From Rhabdophis nuchalis (taxonomy: Eukaryota > Chordata > Lepidosauria > Squamata > Natricidae): DNA of 64,000 bases. Position 1 is the first letter of the stretch; the number at the start of each line of letters is the position of its first letter. Both the position numbers and the translations under genes were made by a program. The DNA lies in contig CM077651.1 of assembly GCA_039707465.1 (NCBI GenBank), positions 22,678,519-22,742,518 on the forward strand. Reading direction: 5' to 3'. A model generated the notes under the pieces. The model was not told the origin of the DNA. It did not search any database and was given only the letters and a program-made list of their open reading frames with translations. Below are positions 29,842-42,049 of this stretch, one piece after another.

Positions 29842-30119
29842 ACTTAGAGCCTTCTGAAGGAGGCAGTCTATAAATCTTATAAAAGAAATAAAATATAAGT
29901 GAACCCAGATACTAAGTTGCCAACCATACTTTATGAATGTGCCCACTTTATAGCCCTGGCCAATGGTGGTTTATTTAATAAATTATTCTTAAACAGGACA
30001 TGACATAGTACAATGTGAGAACCTTTATATCAGTGGTTCTTGACCTGTAGTCGTGAACCCCTCAGGGAGGGGGAATGTGAGGGTGGGTGAAGGCTTGAAG
30101 CCAGATAAATTAATCTAAG

Positions 30120-30510
30120 ATGTATACAAGTATTTCAAATGAATGTTGGAAGTGTAAAAATAAAGAAGGGACTTTATCATCTATGGTGGACATGTGATAA
30201 AGCAACAAAAATTTTGGAGCATGATTCATATTTTAATACAGAAAATTCTGAAAACAAAGATAAAAATGAAACCAGAAATTTTCCTTTTGGGTCTAATGGA
30301 AAAAGACTTGGAGGGGAAAAAAAGGGAACTTTGGTACTATATATGTTGACAGCAGCAAAATTATTGTAGCTACCAAAAATGGAAGGACACTTTGATTCCC
30401 ACTATGGATAAATGGCTGCAGAAGCTGATGGGAGTTGGCTAAAATGGCTAAAATGGCTTAATTTGATTACAGAAAAAGAATATAATGCTATGTGAATAAT
30501 CTCCATATGG
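30120..30510 (+). pseudogene. L1-clade LINE ORF2 C-terminal fragment
   Basis: Translation gives ECWKCKNKEG-like, LYHLWWTCDKATKI and LLGLMEKDLEGKK, then MDKWLQKLMG, typical of the zinc-knuckle end of reptile L1 ORF2. Stops and frame breaks are present. Confidence 0.65.
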
Positions 30511-30753
30511 AAACTGCTTCTGAACTTTGTGCTTGAAGTGGGGGGGGGAAAACCCTTTGATTTTGGGCTTTAACGTTAAATAATGACACAAGTTGTGTCT
30601 TGGTCCAGCTCAACTTTGATAAGAATACACAGCATCTGGAATTCGCCAGTTTGAAAAATCAGTTGGTTACGTCTCTGCCTTCAGCCATTTACACCATAAC
30701 CTTGCTGAGCTGATCAGAAGCCAGGTTGACCTATGAGCTTTCATGGCACCTTG

Positions 30754-30755
<2 letters not shown>

Positions 30756-30803
<48 letters not shown>
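30756..30803. repeat. (AC)n microsatellite
   Basis: About 24 AC units. A GT/GC run follows at 30969-31002. Confidence 0.97.
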
Positions 30804-30804
<1 letters not shown>

Positions 30805-31593
30805 CCTCCCAGTGCAGAGCCCACACCTGCTCAACAAAAGGAAAGGACAACAGCCCTTTGCTCAACTTGATCTACAAAAAAGAAGAATGAATCCTATTTC
30901 CTATCTGGAAATAAATTTGCACCTCATTATTCCAGTAGCTAGGAAATATCAGTGCTGTAATAAAACCAGTGTGTGTGTGTGCGCGCGCGCGGGTGTGTGT
31001 GTTCAGGTGAAGTACAGATTGTTCTATTTGCTCTATTTTCTTGAAAGTGATATGAGGCACAATGCTTGCTGAGTTGAAGTGTACATATTGAAAACAAAAT
31101 GGTGGAAAGGTTCAACCGTATTTCCTCTTTTCTGATAAAACAATGAGGAGTGTATTTAGGCTGGCTAATGAGTGTTTCACATTAGGCTAAGAAACCCCAC
31201 CAGGGAAAACTCTGCAAACAGGCATCTCAAAAGGGCCATCATTGCGCTTGTTTGATGTGGTAGGTAGAACTAAAAGGGCAATCAGACTAGTAAGTTATTT
31301 GACAAACAGCTCTTTAGCCTGTTATCCTCTTTAAGACAATTGAGGTCTGAATTACAATACATAAACTGAATGCACACAACGCAGTCAAAGATGGGTCAAT
31401 ATTTACAAAAGGTGTGTGTATGTGTGTTGCATTGATAGATTACTCACAAAGGGGGGGGGAGGGCCTTGTTCTCATGTCTTTCAGCCCTGCACAGATGACT
31501 CTGCAACCTATGGAAGCAGATAATGCTGACGCAGATGTGTGTGTGAGTGTGTATGTGTGTGTGAATATTATATTTATATATATAAAATGATTG

Positions 31594-31633
31594 ATCGATA
31601 GAAAGATAGATAGAAAGACAGGTAGGTAAGTAG

Positions 31634-31730
<97 letters not shown>

Positions 31731-31785
31731 GTTCGTCTGTGTGTTTGTGTGTGTGTGTGTGTGTGTGTATGTGTGTGTATATACA
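31594..31785. repeat. (GATA)n then (GT)n microsatellite
   Basis: GATA/GATAGATA runs from about 31594 to 31727, then GT-rich repeats to about 31780. GATA tracts are abundant in snake genomes. Confidence 0.95.
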
Positions 31786-31799
31786 CTCCATCCTCCCCC

Positions 31800-31930
31800 C
31801 CTGGAATTATAGAAAGACGGCAGCTCTGAAGCCGTAAAGGCCAGCCTGAAGATGGCAAGTGAGACCTCCCCGAAACATTGCCAAGACAATCTCAATCTTA
31901 CATGGGAACAGATCTGAATACAACAAGGCC
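31800..31930. repeat. Retroelement-tail-like repeat with CCCCGAAACATTGCCAAGAC
   Basis: GAAGATGGCAAGTGAGACCT then CCCCGAAACATTGCCAAGAC recalls a dispersed reptile element tail with a GAAACGTC box. Related in form to 3540-3600 and 6630-6700. Family not assigned. Confidence 0.4.
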
Positions 31931-32019
31931 AGCTTACCTACACGTGAAAAAAAATATATATATATACATTATATATATATTAGTATAGGTAATTGTTTCA
32001 CAACAATCTGTTAATAGGC

Positions 32020-33060
32020 CCCAATTAAGGGAGGAGACATACTGTTTCCTTTCCTGCTTTTCAGTTCATCACCAGAGACCATCTAGACAGCAAGCCAAGA
32101 ATTACGTTGTATAATTTATTTTTTTAGATATGTGTATTAGTTTTATGAGCTGATGAATAAATTAAATTAGAGAGACCAGGATAGATCTATTTCGAGCTTA
32201 TTAGCTCTCATCAGCTGGCCATACCCTTTACTGGGATTCGAACCGGTATATTATATGTTACGTTTTTGAGCTGATGAATATATATATATATATATCATTG
32301 TTTATGTCAGAGCACCTGGTATGCCCAAATATGGGAGGAAGGGAGCTTTCTGCTACCCATTTTGCCTTAATTGTTCCACAACACCCTGTTAGGGCCCCAA
32401 TTAAGGGAGGAGACATACTGTTTCCTTTTCTGCCTTTCGGCTCATCACCAGAGACCATCTAGAAAGAAAGCCATGAATTCCGTTGTGTGATTTTTTTAAT
32501 ATGTGTGTAAGTTTTATGAGCTGATCAATTTGTTTGTTTTGTTGCCTTTTGTTTACATTTGTGTTGCATTTGTGCTGATAAATAAATAAAGGGAGACTAG
32601 AATAGATCTATTTCAAGCTATTCCGCTCTCATCAGCTAGCCATACCCTTACTGCAGTGCTTCTCAATTATTTTCTGTCATGCCCCCCTAGGAAGAAGAAA
32701 ACATTTCGCGCCCCCCGCGCGACTGTAAATAGTATCATTTGTCTATAAAATTGTTATAAGTACACTTCTGCATAACACTGTATCCTTATTAACATATAAG
32801 AGAATAAAAAAAGAAAGAAATGTGGATCAATTTACAACAAAGAATAGCTTTATTAACTGTAGCAGAAAAGATTTAAAGTGCATTAGAAATTTTAAAAAAA
32901 TTAAATCCTTTGCCGAGGTCAAACGCGCCCCCCTTTACGGAGCCTCGCACCCCCCCTGGGGGGCCCGCCCCACTATTTGAGAAGCACTGCCTTACTGGGA
33001 TTTGAACCCCGGGCTGTATTACATATCAGGCAGTTGTGTTAGCCACTAAGCCACCAGCTT
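32020..33060 (-). mobile_element. tRNA-derived SINE cluster (tandem, reverse orientation), interrupted by hAT
   Basis: Two consecutive copies share AATTAAGGGAGGAGACATAC, TCATCACCAGAGACCATCTA and TAGATCTATTTC(G/A)AGCT. The rightmost copy ends with a tRNA-like head on the minus strand: TGGCTTAGTGGCTAACACAA (box A) and GGGGTTCAAATCCCAGTAAG (box B) at about 32990-33055. An hAT (32654-32989) splits this head from its body. A related body fragment is at 33600-33730. Confidence 0.7.
32654..32989. mobile_element. hAT element (TSD CCTTACTG) inside a SINE
   Basis: 336 bp, ends CAGTGCTTCTCAATTATTTT and ACTATTTGAGAAGCACTG. Identical CCTTACTG at 32646-32653 and 32990-32997. The interior is AT-rich with GC-rich terminal zones and no coding frame. 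Confidence 0.87.
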
Positions 33061-33127
33061 TCCTCCTTTATCAGCTGAGCCAGGGAAATAAGTATGTATT
33101 GTGTCACAACACCTGATATGCTCAAAT

Positions 33128-33548
33128 ATGAAATAATAATAATAATAATAAGTTGTGATTTATTAACCGCACCCTCTCCCCACAGGGACCCGGGGCGGTG
33201 CACAGGCATAATTAAAAACAGTATACAATAATACAAATATTACTTAAAATAGAATTAAATAAATCTACCCGTGCTAAAAATATAAATTAAAAACCCATTA
33301 AAATTTATAATTAAAAGACAGAGAGAACTATTCAAGGCCGGCCAGTCGAAAGAGATGGGTCTTCAATTTTACACGGAAGGAGCGGAGGTCGGTGGTCGTT
33401 CTAATATCAGGGGGAAGGTCGTTCCAGAGGGCCGGGCCCGCCACAGAGAGCGCCCTTCCCCTGGGCGTCGCCCGCTGACAAAGTCTAGTGGACGGCACCC
33501 GGAGAAGCCCCTCTCTGTGGGAGCGAATTGTTAAAAACAATTCACACA
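33128..33548 (-). mobile_element. L2-like LINE 3' end, reverse orientation
   Basis: The minus strand encodes IRSHREGLLRVPSTRLCQ, RALSVAGPALWNDLPPDI and TTTDLRSFRVKLKTHLFRL, the conserved C-terminus of this LINE family. The tail GGGCGGTGCACAGGC lies at its 3' side and an (AAT)n run ends it. Confidence 0.8.
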
Positions 33549-33732
33549 AGTCAATTCATTAGATGGTAAAATGAAATCAGGTGAATTAAAGTGCAGGATG
33601 GGTTCAATTGGTAAATAGATGTAATTAAATTAAATTAGAATTTAGAAAGGGAGAATACTGCTTCCCTTTTCTGTCTTTCGGCTCACCCTAGGAGCCATCC
33701 AGGCAGAAACTATTTCTTTTATGTTGCCTTTG

Positions 33733-33734
<2 letters not shown>

Positions 33735-33777
<43 letters not shown>
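33735..33777. repeat. (AC)n microsatellite at a SINE-like 3' end
   Basis: About 21 AC units directly after the SINE-like block 33600-33730. Confidence 0.95.
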
Positions 33778-33778
<1 letters not shown>

Positions 33779-33944
33779 ATGTATATATGTATGTATAAAA
33801 ATCTTTTATAAATATTGACCCATCTTTGACATATATACATACCTACATACCTACCTACATATCTATATATGTATATATTCAATTCCCTCAGGCTGAATCT
33901 TTGCTTCAGGCTGAAACTTGCAAAACAGCATTCAAACAGGCAAG

Positions 33945-34320
33945 GGGGAATGTTTTTATTAGGAAAAAATGTTTTATCCAAATTATGAAGACCTTAAATT
34001 GTGCTGTAATGGAAGGGAGGTTGGAAGCAGACCAATTTCATTTGCATTTTGGCAGGGTAATAAATTAATATATATTAGATTAAAAAAAAGAAAAAAATTG
34101 GCAAGTGATTAGTCAGTTACATGATTTTACCGCTTTAGGTCTTTTTAAAGTAATAAAAATGGAAACGATACATTTTACTTTGAATGCTGCCTGCTGTGCC
34201 TATGCTAACAATCATCTTTCTGAAACTCATGGTTCTCCGCCAAGCAGTCACTGAGCTCAAATATGGATTGGGGTGATAGGCAGCAAAAGCAGCCCAAAGT
34301 AAGGGAGGTCAGTGGGTGAC
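33945..34320. promoter_or_regulatory. Candidate conserved non-coding element B
   Basis: Repeat-free block with a perfect octamer ATTTGCAT at 34040-34047 (POU-type site), TAATAAATTAATAT (homeodomain) at about 34059 and CTAACAATCATC. It stands out from the surrounding repeats. Enhancer function is inferred from position and motif content. Confidence 0.35.
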
Positions 34321-35290
34321 TTTCTAAATAAATATATTCAGATAAAATAGCTGTGAGATAAGGGTGGGAGCGGATTTAATCTGAAGTCGGGAACTGTAAG
34401 TATGAGCAGTGAAACACTTGGGTGGCTTAAGAGAGTACAGGATGATTTCAGTTGCTAGTTTTCTGTTAGTTTTAAAAATATGCACACATAGACCCACACA
34501 CAAAAACCAGTTTTGCACAAGTGTCCTAACTTCTGTCCTCCAGAGTTTGTCACTTTTCGGTTCCCAGCAGCCCCAATCCACATGTTCAGTGATAAAAGAT
34601 TATGAGAGCTGTAGGCCGAAACTTCTGAAGTTTTCTATCCCTGCATATTACTTGGTTGGCATTCACAGCTAATGTTGCAATAATCACAGTACTGTCGAGC
34701 CGAAAGGGACATTAGAGACCAACTCATCAGCCAACATAGGCTCTGCAGTCTAGATCATCTGACAAAATGCCCATGGCTACTCTAATTAACAAGCTAGTTA
34801 AAGGAGGTCAGGATGGCAAGACTATTAACTGGGCCAACAGCTGGCTTGAAAACTATATTCGTCCAGGGTTCTTTCTCTCATTGGAAGGGCAAACTGGCTC
34901 AAGTACAACGAGATTCAATGTTCTTCGGGATTTTTATTTGTGATGGGGAGAAAGGAATGCTTAGCAAATCTGCACTGTTGGATGAGATCACTCCTTTTCA
35001 TGGGAAGAAAAGAGAATTCACGACGATTTCAGTAGTTAGAGAAAGTGGCTGGAAAAAAATAACTATGTGTTTTAGAGGAAACCTATTCAAAGAATCTTTA
35101 CTTAGGAAAACAACCAACTGGTTGGAAGTTATTTGATTTGGCAATAGTGCATGTGAACTTCAGGGCAGGCTAAATATGAGTCAGCCCATGCAATTTTAGG
35201 ATGCATCCATAAAAATGTAGTTGTTCCACATCACATAAAATAACAGTTGTACTTTATTTTACACGGTTCATACATTACTTTGTAAACTAT
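34321..35290. other. Intergenic, no feature seen
   Basis: Unique sequence with no repeats recognised and no coding signal. A plus-strand frame at 34813-35136 has no recognisable domain. Confidence 0.45.
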
Positions 35291-35299
35291 ATCCCGTTC

Positions 35300-36730
35300 T
35301 GGAGACTTTGGTTTAAGAAGGATTCAAAGAAGAGCAACCAAGATTGGACAGTGAATCTTATGAGAAGAAACTGAAGAAATCAAATTGGTTTTACCTTCAA
35401 AAGATTGACCAGGTTTATGACAGCATCTGACAGAATAACTGAGTTGGAAGGAACCTTGGAGGTCTTCTAGTCCAACCCCCTGCTCAAGCAGGAGATCCTA
35501 CACCATTCCTGACAAATAATGTCCAATCTCTTCTTTAAAATTTCCAGTAATGGAGCACACACAACTTCTGAAGGCAAGCCATTCCACAAGTCAATTATTC
35601 TGACATGAAATTTCTTCTTAATTCTAGGTTGGATCTCTCTTTGTTAAGCATCTCTCTGTTACTTCTTGTCTTGCCCTTTGGTGCTTTGAAGAATAGCACT
35701 ACTGTCAGACAGCCCCTGAAATATTGCAAGACTGGTATCATATCACCCCATTAAACTTATACATTCCCAAGTTCTAAAAACCATTCACCGTACAGTTTGG
35801 TCTCCAATCCCCTAATCATCTTTGTTGTTCTTCTCTGCACTCTTTCTAGAGTCTCAGCATCTTTTGTGTATCATGGTGACAAAAACCGGACACCGTATTC
35901 CAAGTGTGGTCTTACCAGTACTGCAGAAAGAAGTACTAACACTTTACATGATATTGATATTGATCATTATCTCGATCCCTACGTTGATGCAGCTTAGGAT
36001 CGCACTGGCCTTTTTTGCAGCTGCAGCACATTGCTCACTCATACTTAAGTGATAATTGACTAGGACTCCTAGCTCCCTCTCACAGTTACTGATGCTGAGG
36101 CAGGTACCACACATTCTATACCTGTGCATTTAGTTTTTCTTGCCTAAGTATAAAACCATACTTTTCTCACTGCTGAATTGCGTTTGGTTTAGAAGAGGCC
36201 CAAGGTTCAAGTCTGTAAAGATTCTTCTGCATCTGGAGCCTACCTTCTAAAGTGTTGGCTATTTCTCCCAGCTTGGTGTCATCTGCAAATTTGATGAGTT
36301 CCCCTCTATCCACTCATCTAAATCATTTATGAAGATGTTGAGCAGTACTGGGCCTAAGATGGAACTTTGGGGTTCCCCACTGCTTACTTCCCTCCATATT
36401 GGTGTAGTTCCATTGAGGACTATGATGTTGAGTGCAGTTGGTTAGCCCAGTGTTTCTCAACCTTGGCAACTTGAAGATGTCCGGACTTCAACTCCCAGAA
36501 TTCCCCAGACAGTGAATGCTGGCTGGGGAATTCTGGGAGTTGAAGTCCGGCCATCTTCAAGTTGCCAAGGTTGAGAAACACTGGGTTAGCCAGTCACAAA
36601 TCCAACTGCTGGTGATGATGGCTGTCCCATATTTGTCTAATTTACTAAGAAGTAGGCTGTGATATACTTTGTCAAGTGCCTTAATGAAATCCAAGCACAC
36701 TATGTCCACAGCATTTTGTTGGTCCACAGC
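35300..36730 (-). pseudogene. CR1 LINE, 3' half, mostly reverse orientation
   Basis: 35300-35430 is a short plus-sense CR1 fragment (GAAGAGCAACCAAGATTGGA). 35432-36730 is a minus-sense CR1. Its 3' end, seen inverted, is GAGTTGGAAGGAACCTTGGA then CTAGTCCAACCCCCTGCTCA. The ORF2 C-terminal segment at 35944-36129 reads SNCERELGVLVNYHLSMS, EQCAAAAKKASAILSCI. Stops break the frame. It is interrupted by an hAT at 36448-36583. Confidence 0.8.
36448..36583. mobile_element. Palindromic hAT MITE (TSD GGTTAGCC) inside CR1
   Basis: 136 bp, ends CAGTGTTTCTCAACCTTGGC and CCAAGGTTGAGAAACACTG. Identical GGTTAGCC at 36440-36447 and 36584-36591. It interrupts the CR1 reading frame, so it is younger than that copy. 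Confidence 0.9.
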
Positions 36731-37603
36731 ATTTAGTCACAAAGAATAAAATAAGACTTGTCTGGTATTTGTTTTTGACAAACACATGTTGACTTCTAGT
36801 AATAGAAGTTGTTTTTAAGGATTTCATGTAAGGATCTTGTCACACAGAAATACATAGAGACATACAATAAGACTGCACAAACCTAAATTACAGACACTCT
36901 ATATATTATGATAATATTCTTAACAGTAAAAGTAGTCCTATTGCTTAGATACTCATGGAGTTCTGACCTCCCTTTCACTGAATGCGTCCAAGTAAGGTTG
37001 AACAGCAGTAGAGTGGATGCTTTTATTTGAATTCCTGCACTCAAGAGAATTGAAGATAATGGTCTAAATCAATTTTTTCCAACCTCAAGGACTGTGTACA
37101 TATCTCACATAATCCCAGTTGAAGTCCACACATCTGAAAGCTCTCAAAGTTGGTAAATTCTGATATAAATAGTTTTTTCCAGGGTAATGATGCTAAGATC
37201 GATTGATTGATGACACCCCAGTCTGTTATGACTGAGCTTACAAAATGCAACAAGAAAAATATTACAAAGCGTTGAAAATAATCAGTAAGCTGGAACAAAC
37301 AACAATTACTTTAAAAAACTCAAGACACTATCCAAAGTGTCTCTCATCCACCTCTAATAAGGGCTGGGGGAAATGAGAACACACTAGCACAAATGTATAT
37401 GGGGAGGGGGGCGGTGGTGGTTTTCAATTTATTTTACTACCAGTTTGTTTATGCTCTTCAGAAGCATCTGGGCAAGTGGGTGGAACCTCCCGCCACCATC
37501 ACTACTGGTTTGCCCCATCTGGGGCAAATTGGCAGAAACCTATCTCTGGCGGAGGGGTGTGTGCTGCATAAATCAGTTCCTCTAAATCACCCACCCCCTA
37601 ACC
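36731..37603. other. Intergenic, little recognised
   Basis: Unique AT-rich sequence. 37430-37520 has hAT-like fragments (GGGGCAAATTGGCAG) related to 18475-18600. No gene. Confidence 0.45.
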
Positions 37604-37727
37604 CAGTGTTTCTCAACCTTGGCGACTTTAAGTCCTGTGGACTTCAACTCCCAGAAGCAGAGCTGGCTGGGGGATTCTGGGAATTGAAGTCCACGGGACT
37701 TAAAGTCGCCAAGGTTGAGAAATGCTG
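37604..37727. mobile_element. Palindromic hAT MITE (TSD CCCTAACC)
   Basis: 124 bp, ends CAGTGTTTCTCAACCTTGGC and GCCAAGGTTGAGAAATGCTG. Identical CCCTAACC at 37596-37603 and 37728-37735. It is followed by an hAT-like fragment to about 37905. Confidence 0.88.
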
Positions 37728-38262
37728 CCCTAACCTTCTGGGCAACAGGGACTGGTTCTATGGAGAGAAGTTTTTCCATGGACTAGAGAGTATGTGGTTT
37801 CATGTGCTCCCTGCATCCATAGATGGGGCTTCATTTGTTTGCAGGGCCCGGTTTCTGGCATGCCGTGGACCGAAGCCAGCCCATGGACTGGGGGTTGGAG
37901 ACCCCTGTTCTGAATGGTGACTGACTCGTCTCTGTTTAAATGTCTCCTTTAAAGAGAACTTATCTTTACCCTAACCCTGAGACAGTCTGTTTAACCAAAA
38001 TATTAGCTTAGGTATTCTGGTCAAATGTTTAATCTTAAAATTTACCTGAAATCGCTTTCCCCCCCACTTTCATCCAATAACTGAGCCCTATCCTTCATAT
38101 TCTACATGAAGATCTCTCAGATATTTAAAGGTGACTCTCTACCACTCTTCCTTCCCAGTTGTTTAGCTGTTTCATACATGGCTTGCTTTTGCCATCCTGA
38201 CCCTTTGTTTGTGTGCAAAGATTGTTTTTTTATGTCCTCCTTTAAAAGCTGCTGTTAAAAAA

Positions 38263-38606
38263 AAGGTAAAGGTTCCCTTCGCACATATGTGCTAGTTGTT
38301 CCTGACTCTAGAGGGTGGTGCTCATCTCCGTTTCAAAGCCAAAGAGCCAGCGCTGTCTGAAGACATCTCCATGGTCATGTGGCTGGCATGACTAAACACC
38401 GAAGGTTACCTTCCCACCAACATGGTGCCTATTTTTCCTCTTGCATTTTTACATGCTTTCAAACTGCTAGGTTGCCAGAAGCTGGGACAAGTAACAGGAG
38501 CTCACTCCGTTTCGCAGGCACTAGGGATTTGAACTGCTGAACTGCCAACCTTTCTGATTGACAAGCTCAGCGTCTTAGCTACTGAGGCACCGCATCCCTA
38601 CAAAAG
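38263..38606 (-). mobile_element. Sauria/Squam-type tRNA SINE with BovB-like tail
   Basis: Near full length, reverse orientation. On the minus strand it starts AGGGATGCGGTGCCTCAGTA (tRNA box A side), has GGCAGTTCAGCAGTTCAAAT (box B), the central GTCATGCCAGCCACATGACC and TCAGACAGCGCTGGCTCTTT, and ends GGGAACCTTTACCTTTT. The ACCTTTACCTTTT end is shared with BovB, which is thought to mobilise this SINE. It is diagnostic of squamates. Confidence 0.9.
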
Positions 38607-38961
38607 GCTGCTGTTACTCATGTGCAAATGTGGCCTGAATAAAAACTAAATAGAAGGAAAGTAATGCTTCCTGTGATATAACTATAAAACGTCCACCAAT
38701 ACATTCCAAAATGGAATTGCGCTTTTAAAATTTTCATATTATTTGAGAGGATTTACAAAGACAAGTAGGAAGCTACCTTTCCCAAGCATATACTTTCCTT
38801 TAAAAAAAAGTCAGGACATTATAGATTTCAGAAATACTCAGCTGGCTTTCTAGCCACTTTAATATTCATTGGCTAATCTCACCACACTGATGTTCATAAG
38901 CACTTGTAGAACCTGTTTGCTTTTCTAGCATTCCTGCTCACTTTATAATGATAGGCTAAAC

Positions 38962-39096
38962 CAAGGGTGGGCAAAGTTTGCAACTTTAAGTCTGAAGGAC
39001 TTCAGCTCCCAGAATTCTCCAGCCAGCAAAGCTGGCTGGAAAACTCTGAGAGCTGAAGTCCTTCAGACTTAAAGTTGCAAACTTTGCCCACCCCTG
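38962..39096. mobile_element. Palindromic hAT MITE (TSD GGCTAAAC/GGCTACAC)
   Basis: 135 bp, ends CAAGGGTGGGCAAAGTTTGC and GCAAACTTTGCCCACCCCTG. The duplications at 38954-38961 and 39097-39104 differ at one base. Confidence 0.86.
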
Positions 39097-39104
39097 GGCT
39101 ACAC

Positions 39105-41600
39105 AATGTACAGTAACCATACATGTACATACATAACACAACATTTTCTTGTTTCCTCATGGAAGTATTGGTAGAACATACGTAAGAGAGTCTTGTATAC
39201 CTCCAAGCATAATACATTGCAAAGGGGTAGCAACTCAGCACAATCAAAAGAATATAAAATAATAATGCTAAATTCTATTGCAATTTAAATAATGCTCTTG
39301 CTGATTGCCTACATGTTCATCTGTCAGATAAATTCTGACCATGGGCTGACAATATAATGTAGACTCATTTGCATCCTTTCATCAGTACAATTTCATGTTT
39401 ATCTATTTTCATTTCATGCTAGTGGTCCTTGGATCGTTAGTTTTTAGCTTCATCTTTCTCTATCCTCATAAAATCCTATTTTCATTTCTAAATCAAAATT
39501 AGGGGAACCTTGAATGCTCAACTAAATTTATGAAGGATTGTGAATAATGCATTCGTATATTTCCCCCCTAATTTAGTCTTCTAAACCTGGAAAGCATTTT
39601 GGAGACACCTCCCATAATCCTGGCCAGGAGATTAGACTACTCCTACTCAGGATTAAGAGAACTTGGCACCAGAGTAGATAAAATAGAAAAGAATTGTGTA
39701 TTTCCTCTAACATGACCAAATCTCCACTGACCGACACTTTTATTTACTAGACTGTTATCCTTGCTTTGTAATCTGACATAAAAACAGAGTTTACATCTTA
39801 AGGTAGTGACTGTGGTTTTGAAACTTTTGTCCCCCTATCATAAATCAAATTCAATATCAACTTCAGGTCTATTATTCTCAGCTAATTTTATAGTTATAGA
39901 TTCTGCCAAAAATTGGCTAATCCTGTTTCAAGAAATAGCTCAGTGAGTCACAAGGGCCGAAGGTATTTAGAACAGCTCTAGCACTCTTCCAGAAGAATAT
40001 TAAGCCCATGTTGTTATATCTCAAATGGTGCATTACTCCAACAGAATCCCTGTATCGAAGACAGGAGCCCAGACCTGCAACCCAAAGGAGATCTCCATGG
40101 AGACAGGGCCTAGTAGTTAGAGACAAGGCTTCATGTCCACAGCAGCCTCAAGTGGTCTCTATCCCAGCTCCTGACTGGGTCATCTTCAGCATCTCAGGTG
40201 GTCCATTTGGCAAGACTTGGGAGAAGGGAAAACAGCTTGGCCTGTCTCCATATGTGCTGGGGATGGGATGAAGGTGATGTCAGGAAGATACTTTCATGAT
40301 GCAGTTCATGGGATGTGAGGATAGGCCTTCAGGCACCGTACCTGTTACGCTGTACAGTATTTATTTTTAGTGATTTTACCAGGATACATTGACGGATGCA
40401 ATGTTCAGTATTTACAAATCACAGTTATTGTCACAAATCTCCCACCACCACAGGCCTTTTAACTTTTTCCCCCAACCCAAGAAAGGGTTGGAAAGAAATA
40501 GCTGGGGGCTCTGTCCATCTATCAGTCTATGAGCATGATAACTCCTAGAAGTTATCATGCTCAAAGAAGTAAAATAAATAAATAAAGAGGAAGAAGCAGA
40601 TAAAAGAAAATCCAAGTTGGAAATGAGCCTGGTGAGAATATCACTCCTTGGACACAACTCCCAGGATGGCAGCCTACTCTGGGCTACTTAGTACATACCT
40701 ACAGCCAAGATAGAGTAGAAGAGGATAGCAGAAACACACACACACACTCAAACACTATTTTGCTGTGCCTTGCAGAACAAATACAGACACTTCCTAATGC
40801 TGGTTACTGACTTAGAAAGGGTTCCAGAAGTTCTCCTTCCCTACCTATTTTCTCTGCTCTTCTTGCTTGAACCACACATCCAAATATGTTGAAATGTCAT
40901 CACACTTTTATAGGAAAAGAAGGAAAATGTGTGGGGATGGGCACATAACTTTGGAGCTTTTAACACAGAGGCTTAATATGCATCCCCCGAACTGTGCTAA
41001 ACCATTTGCTTTAGAAGGAGCAGAGTAAAAAGATGGTTAAGACACCAGGTTTTAGAGATTTGCAGAAGGCAGCCTTGTAATAAGTTTTTTTTTCTGTTGG
41101 TGTGTGTGTGAGTGTATTTTCTCTCCAAATATGCAAATTTGGAGTCAGTTTTATCTGCAGAGATACTAACAATGAAATAATTGTTGTTTTATCATTTATT
41201 ATACCTAATTATACCATAAAAATAGTTTAAACGGAAACCATTTTTGTAAATGATGTAATTTGTTTTCTTTCTTTTCCCTAAAGGATGCAGGACCAATGAG
41301 AGAATGGGACTGAATTGGTTCGGAAACCGTCCCATACAATATTATTTTTAAATGAGGTATTTCATATAACACTATCCAGGGTATAATTTTTTCCCCATGC
41401 CTGTGTACCACACTTGCTCTGTAAGTTTGTCTTATATCCAAATGTAAGTGTATGTCTCATTCTTTAAAAAATAAATAAATTGTATTATACAGTTTTCTTC
41501 ATTTTACATCACAATTTCATCTTTGCAACAACTCTATACCAGTTCATATCCACAGTATATAAACAAAAACTGTGGATATAAACCAGTAATACTGTATAAT
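39105..41600. other. Intergenic, no feature recognised
   Basis: AT-rich unique sequence with short AC and GT runs near 40735 and 41100. The frames at 39917-40271 and 40412-40657 show no domain. Confidence 0.45.
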
Positions 41601-41630
41601 ACAAATATTTTTTTTAAAAAGACTGAGACA

Positions 41631-41884
41631 GACAGACAGACAGACAGACACACACACACACGTGTGTGTGTGTATGTGTGTATGTGTGTTACGTTTTTCT
41701 ACTGATAAATAAATAAAGGGATTTAGGATTTATTAAATTTATTAAATTTAATTTAATTAAAAATCAAAGGGAGACTAGTATAGATCTATTTCAAGCTATT
41801 TAGCTTTATGTGACACTGTATGTATGTATGTATGTATGTATGTATGTATGTATGTATGTATGTATGTATGTATGTATGTATGTA
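41631..41884. repeat. (CAGA)n/(AC)n, truncated SINE, then (TATG)n
   Basis: CAGA and AC/GT runs at 41625-41690. A reverse truncated copy of the (AC)-tailed tRNA SINE (GTTACGTTTTTCTACTGATA, TAGATCTATTTCAAGCT) lies at 41688-41810. A (TATG)n run of about 65 bp follows at 41819-41884. Confidence 0.8.
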
Positions 41885-42049
41885 TATCTTTATGTGACAC
41901 TGGAAAAACCCCAGGAGGATGGGAGAAAGTGTGCATTTTTGGAAAGTGCTTTGGAGTTTCTAGTTGCCTCATTTTTTTAACGGTCCTTGGTACCTCCTGA
42001 GACTCCTCAAACCCTGCTTGGTCAGCCCACTCTCCTCCCTCTTCGCCCC

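Noticed and set aside
31440..31895. YLSIYLSIY minus-strand frames of up to 151 codons
   Set aside because: Translations of the GATA microsatellite.
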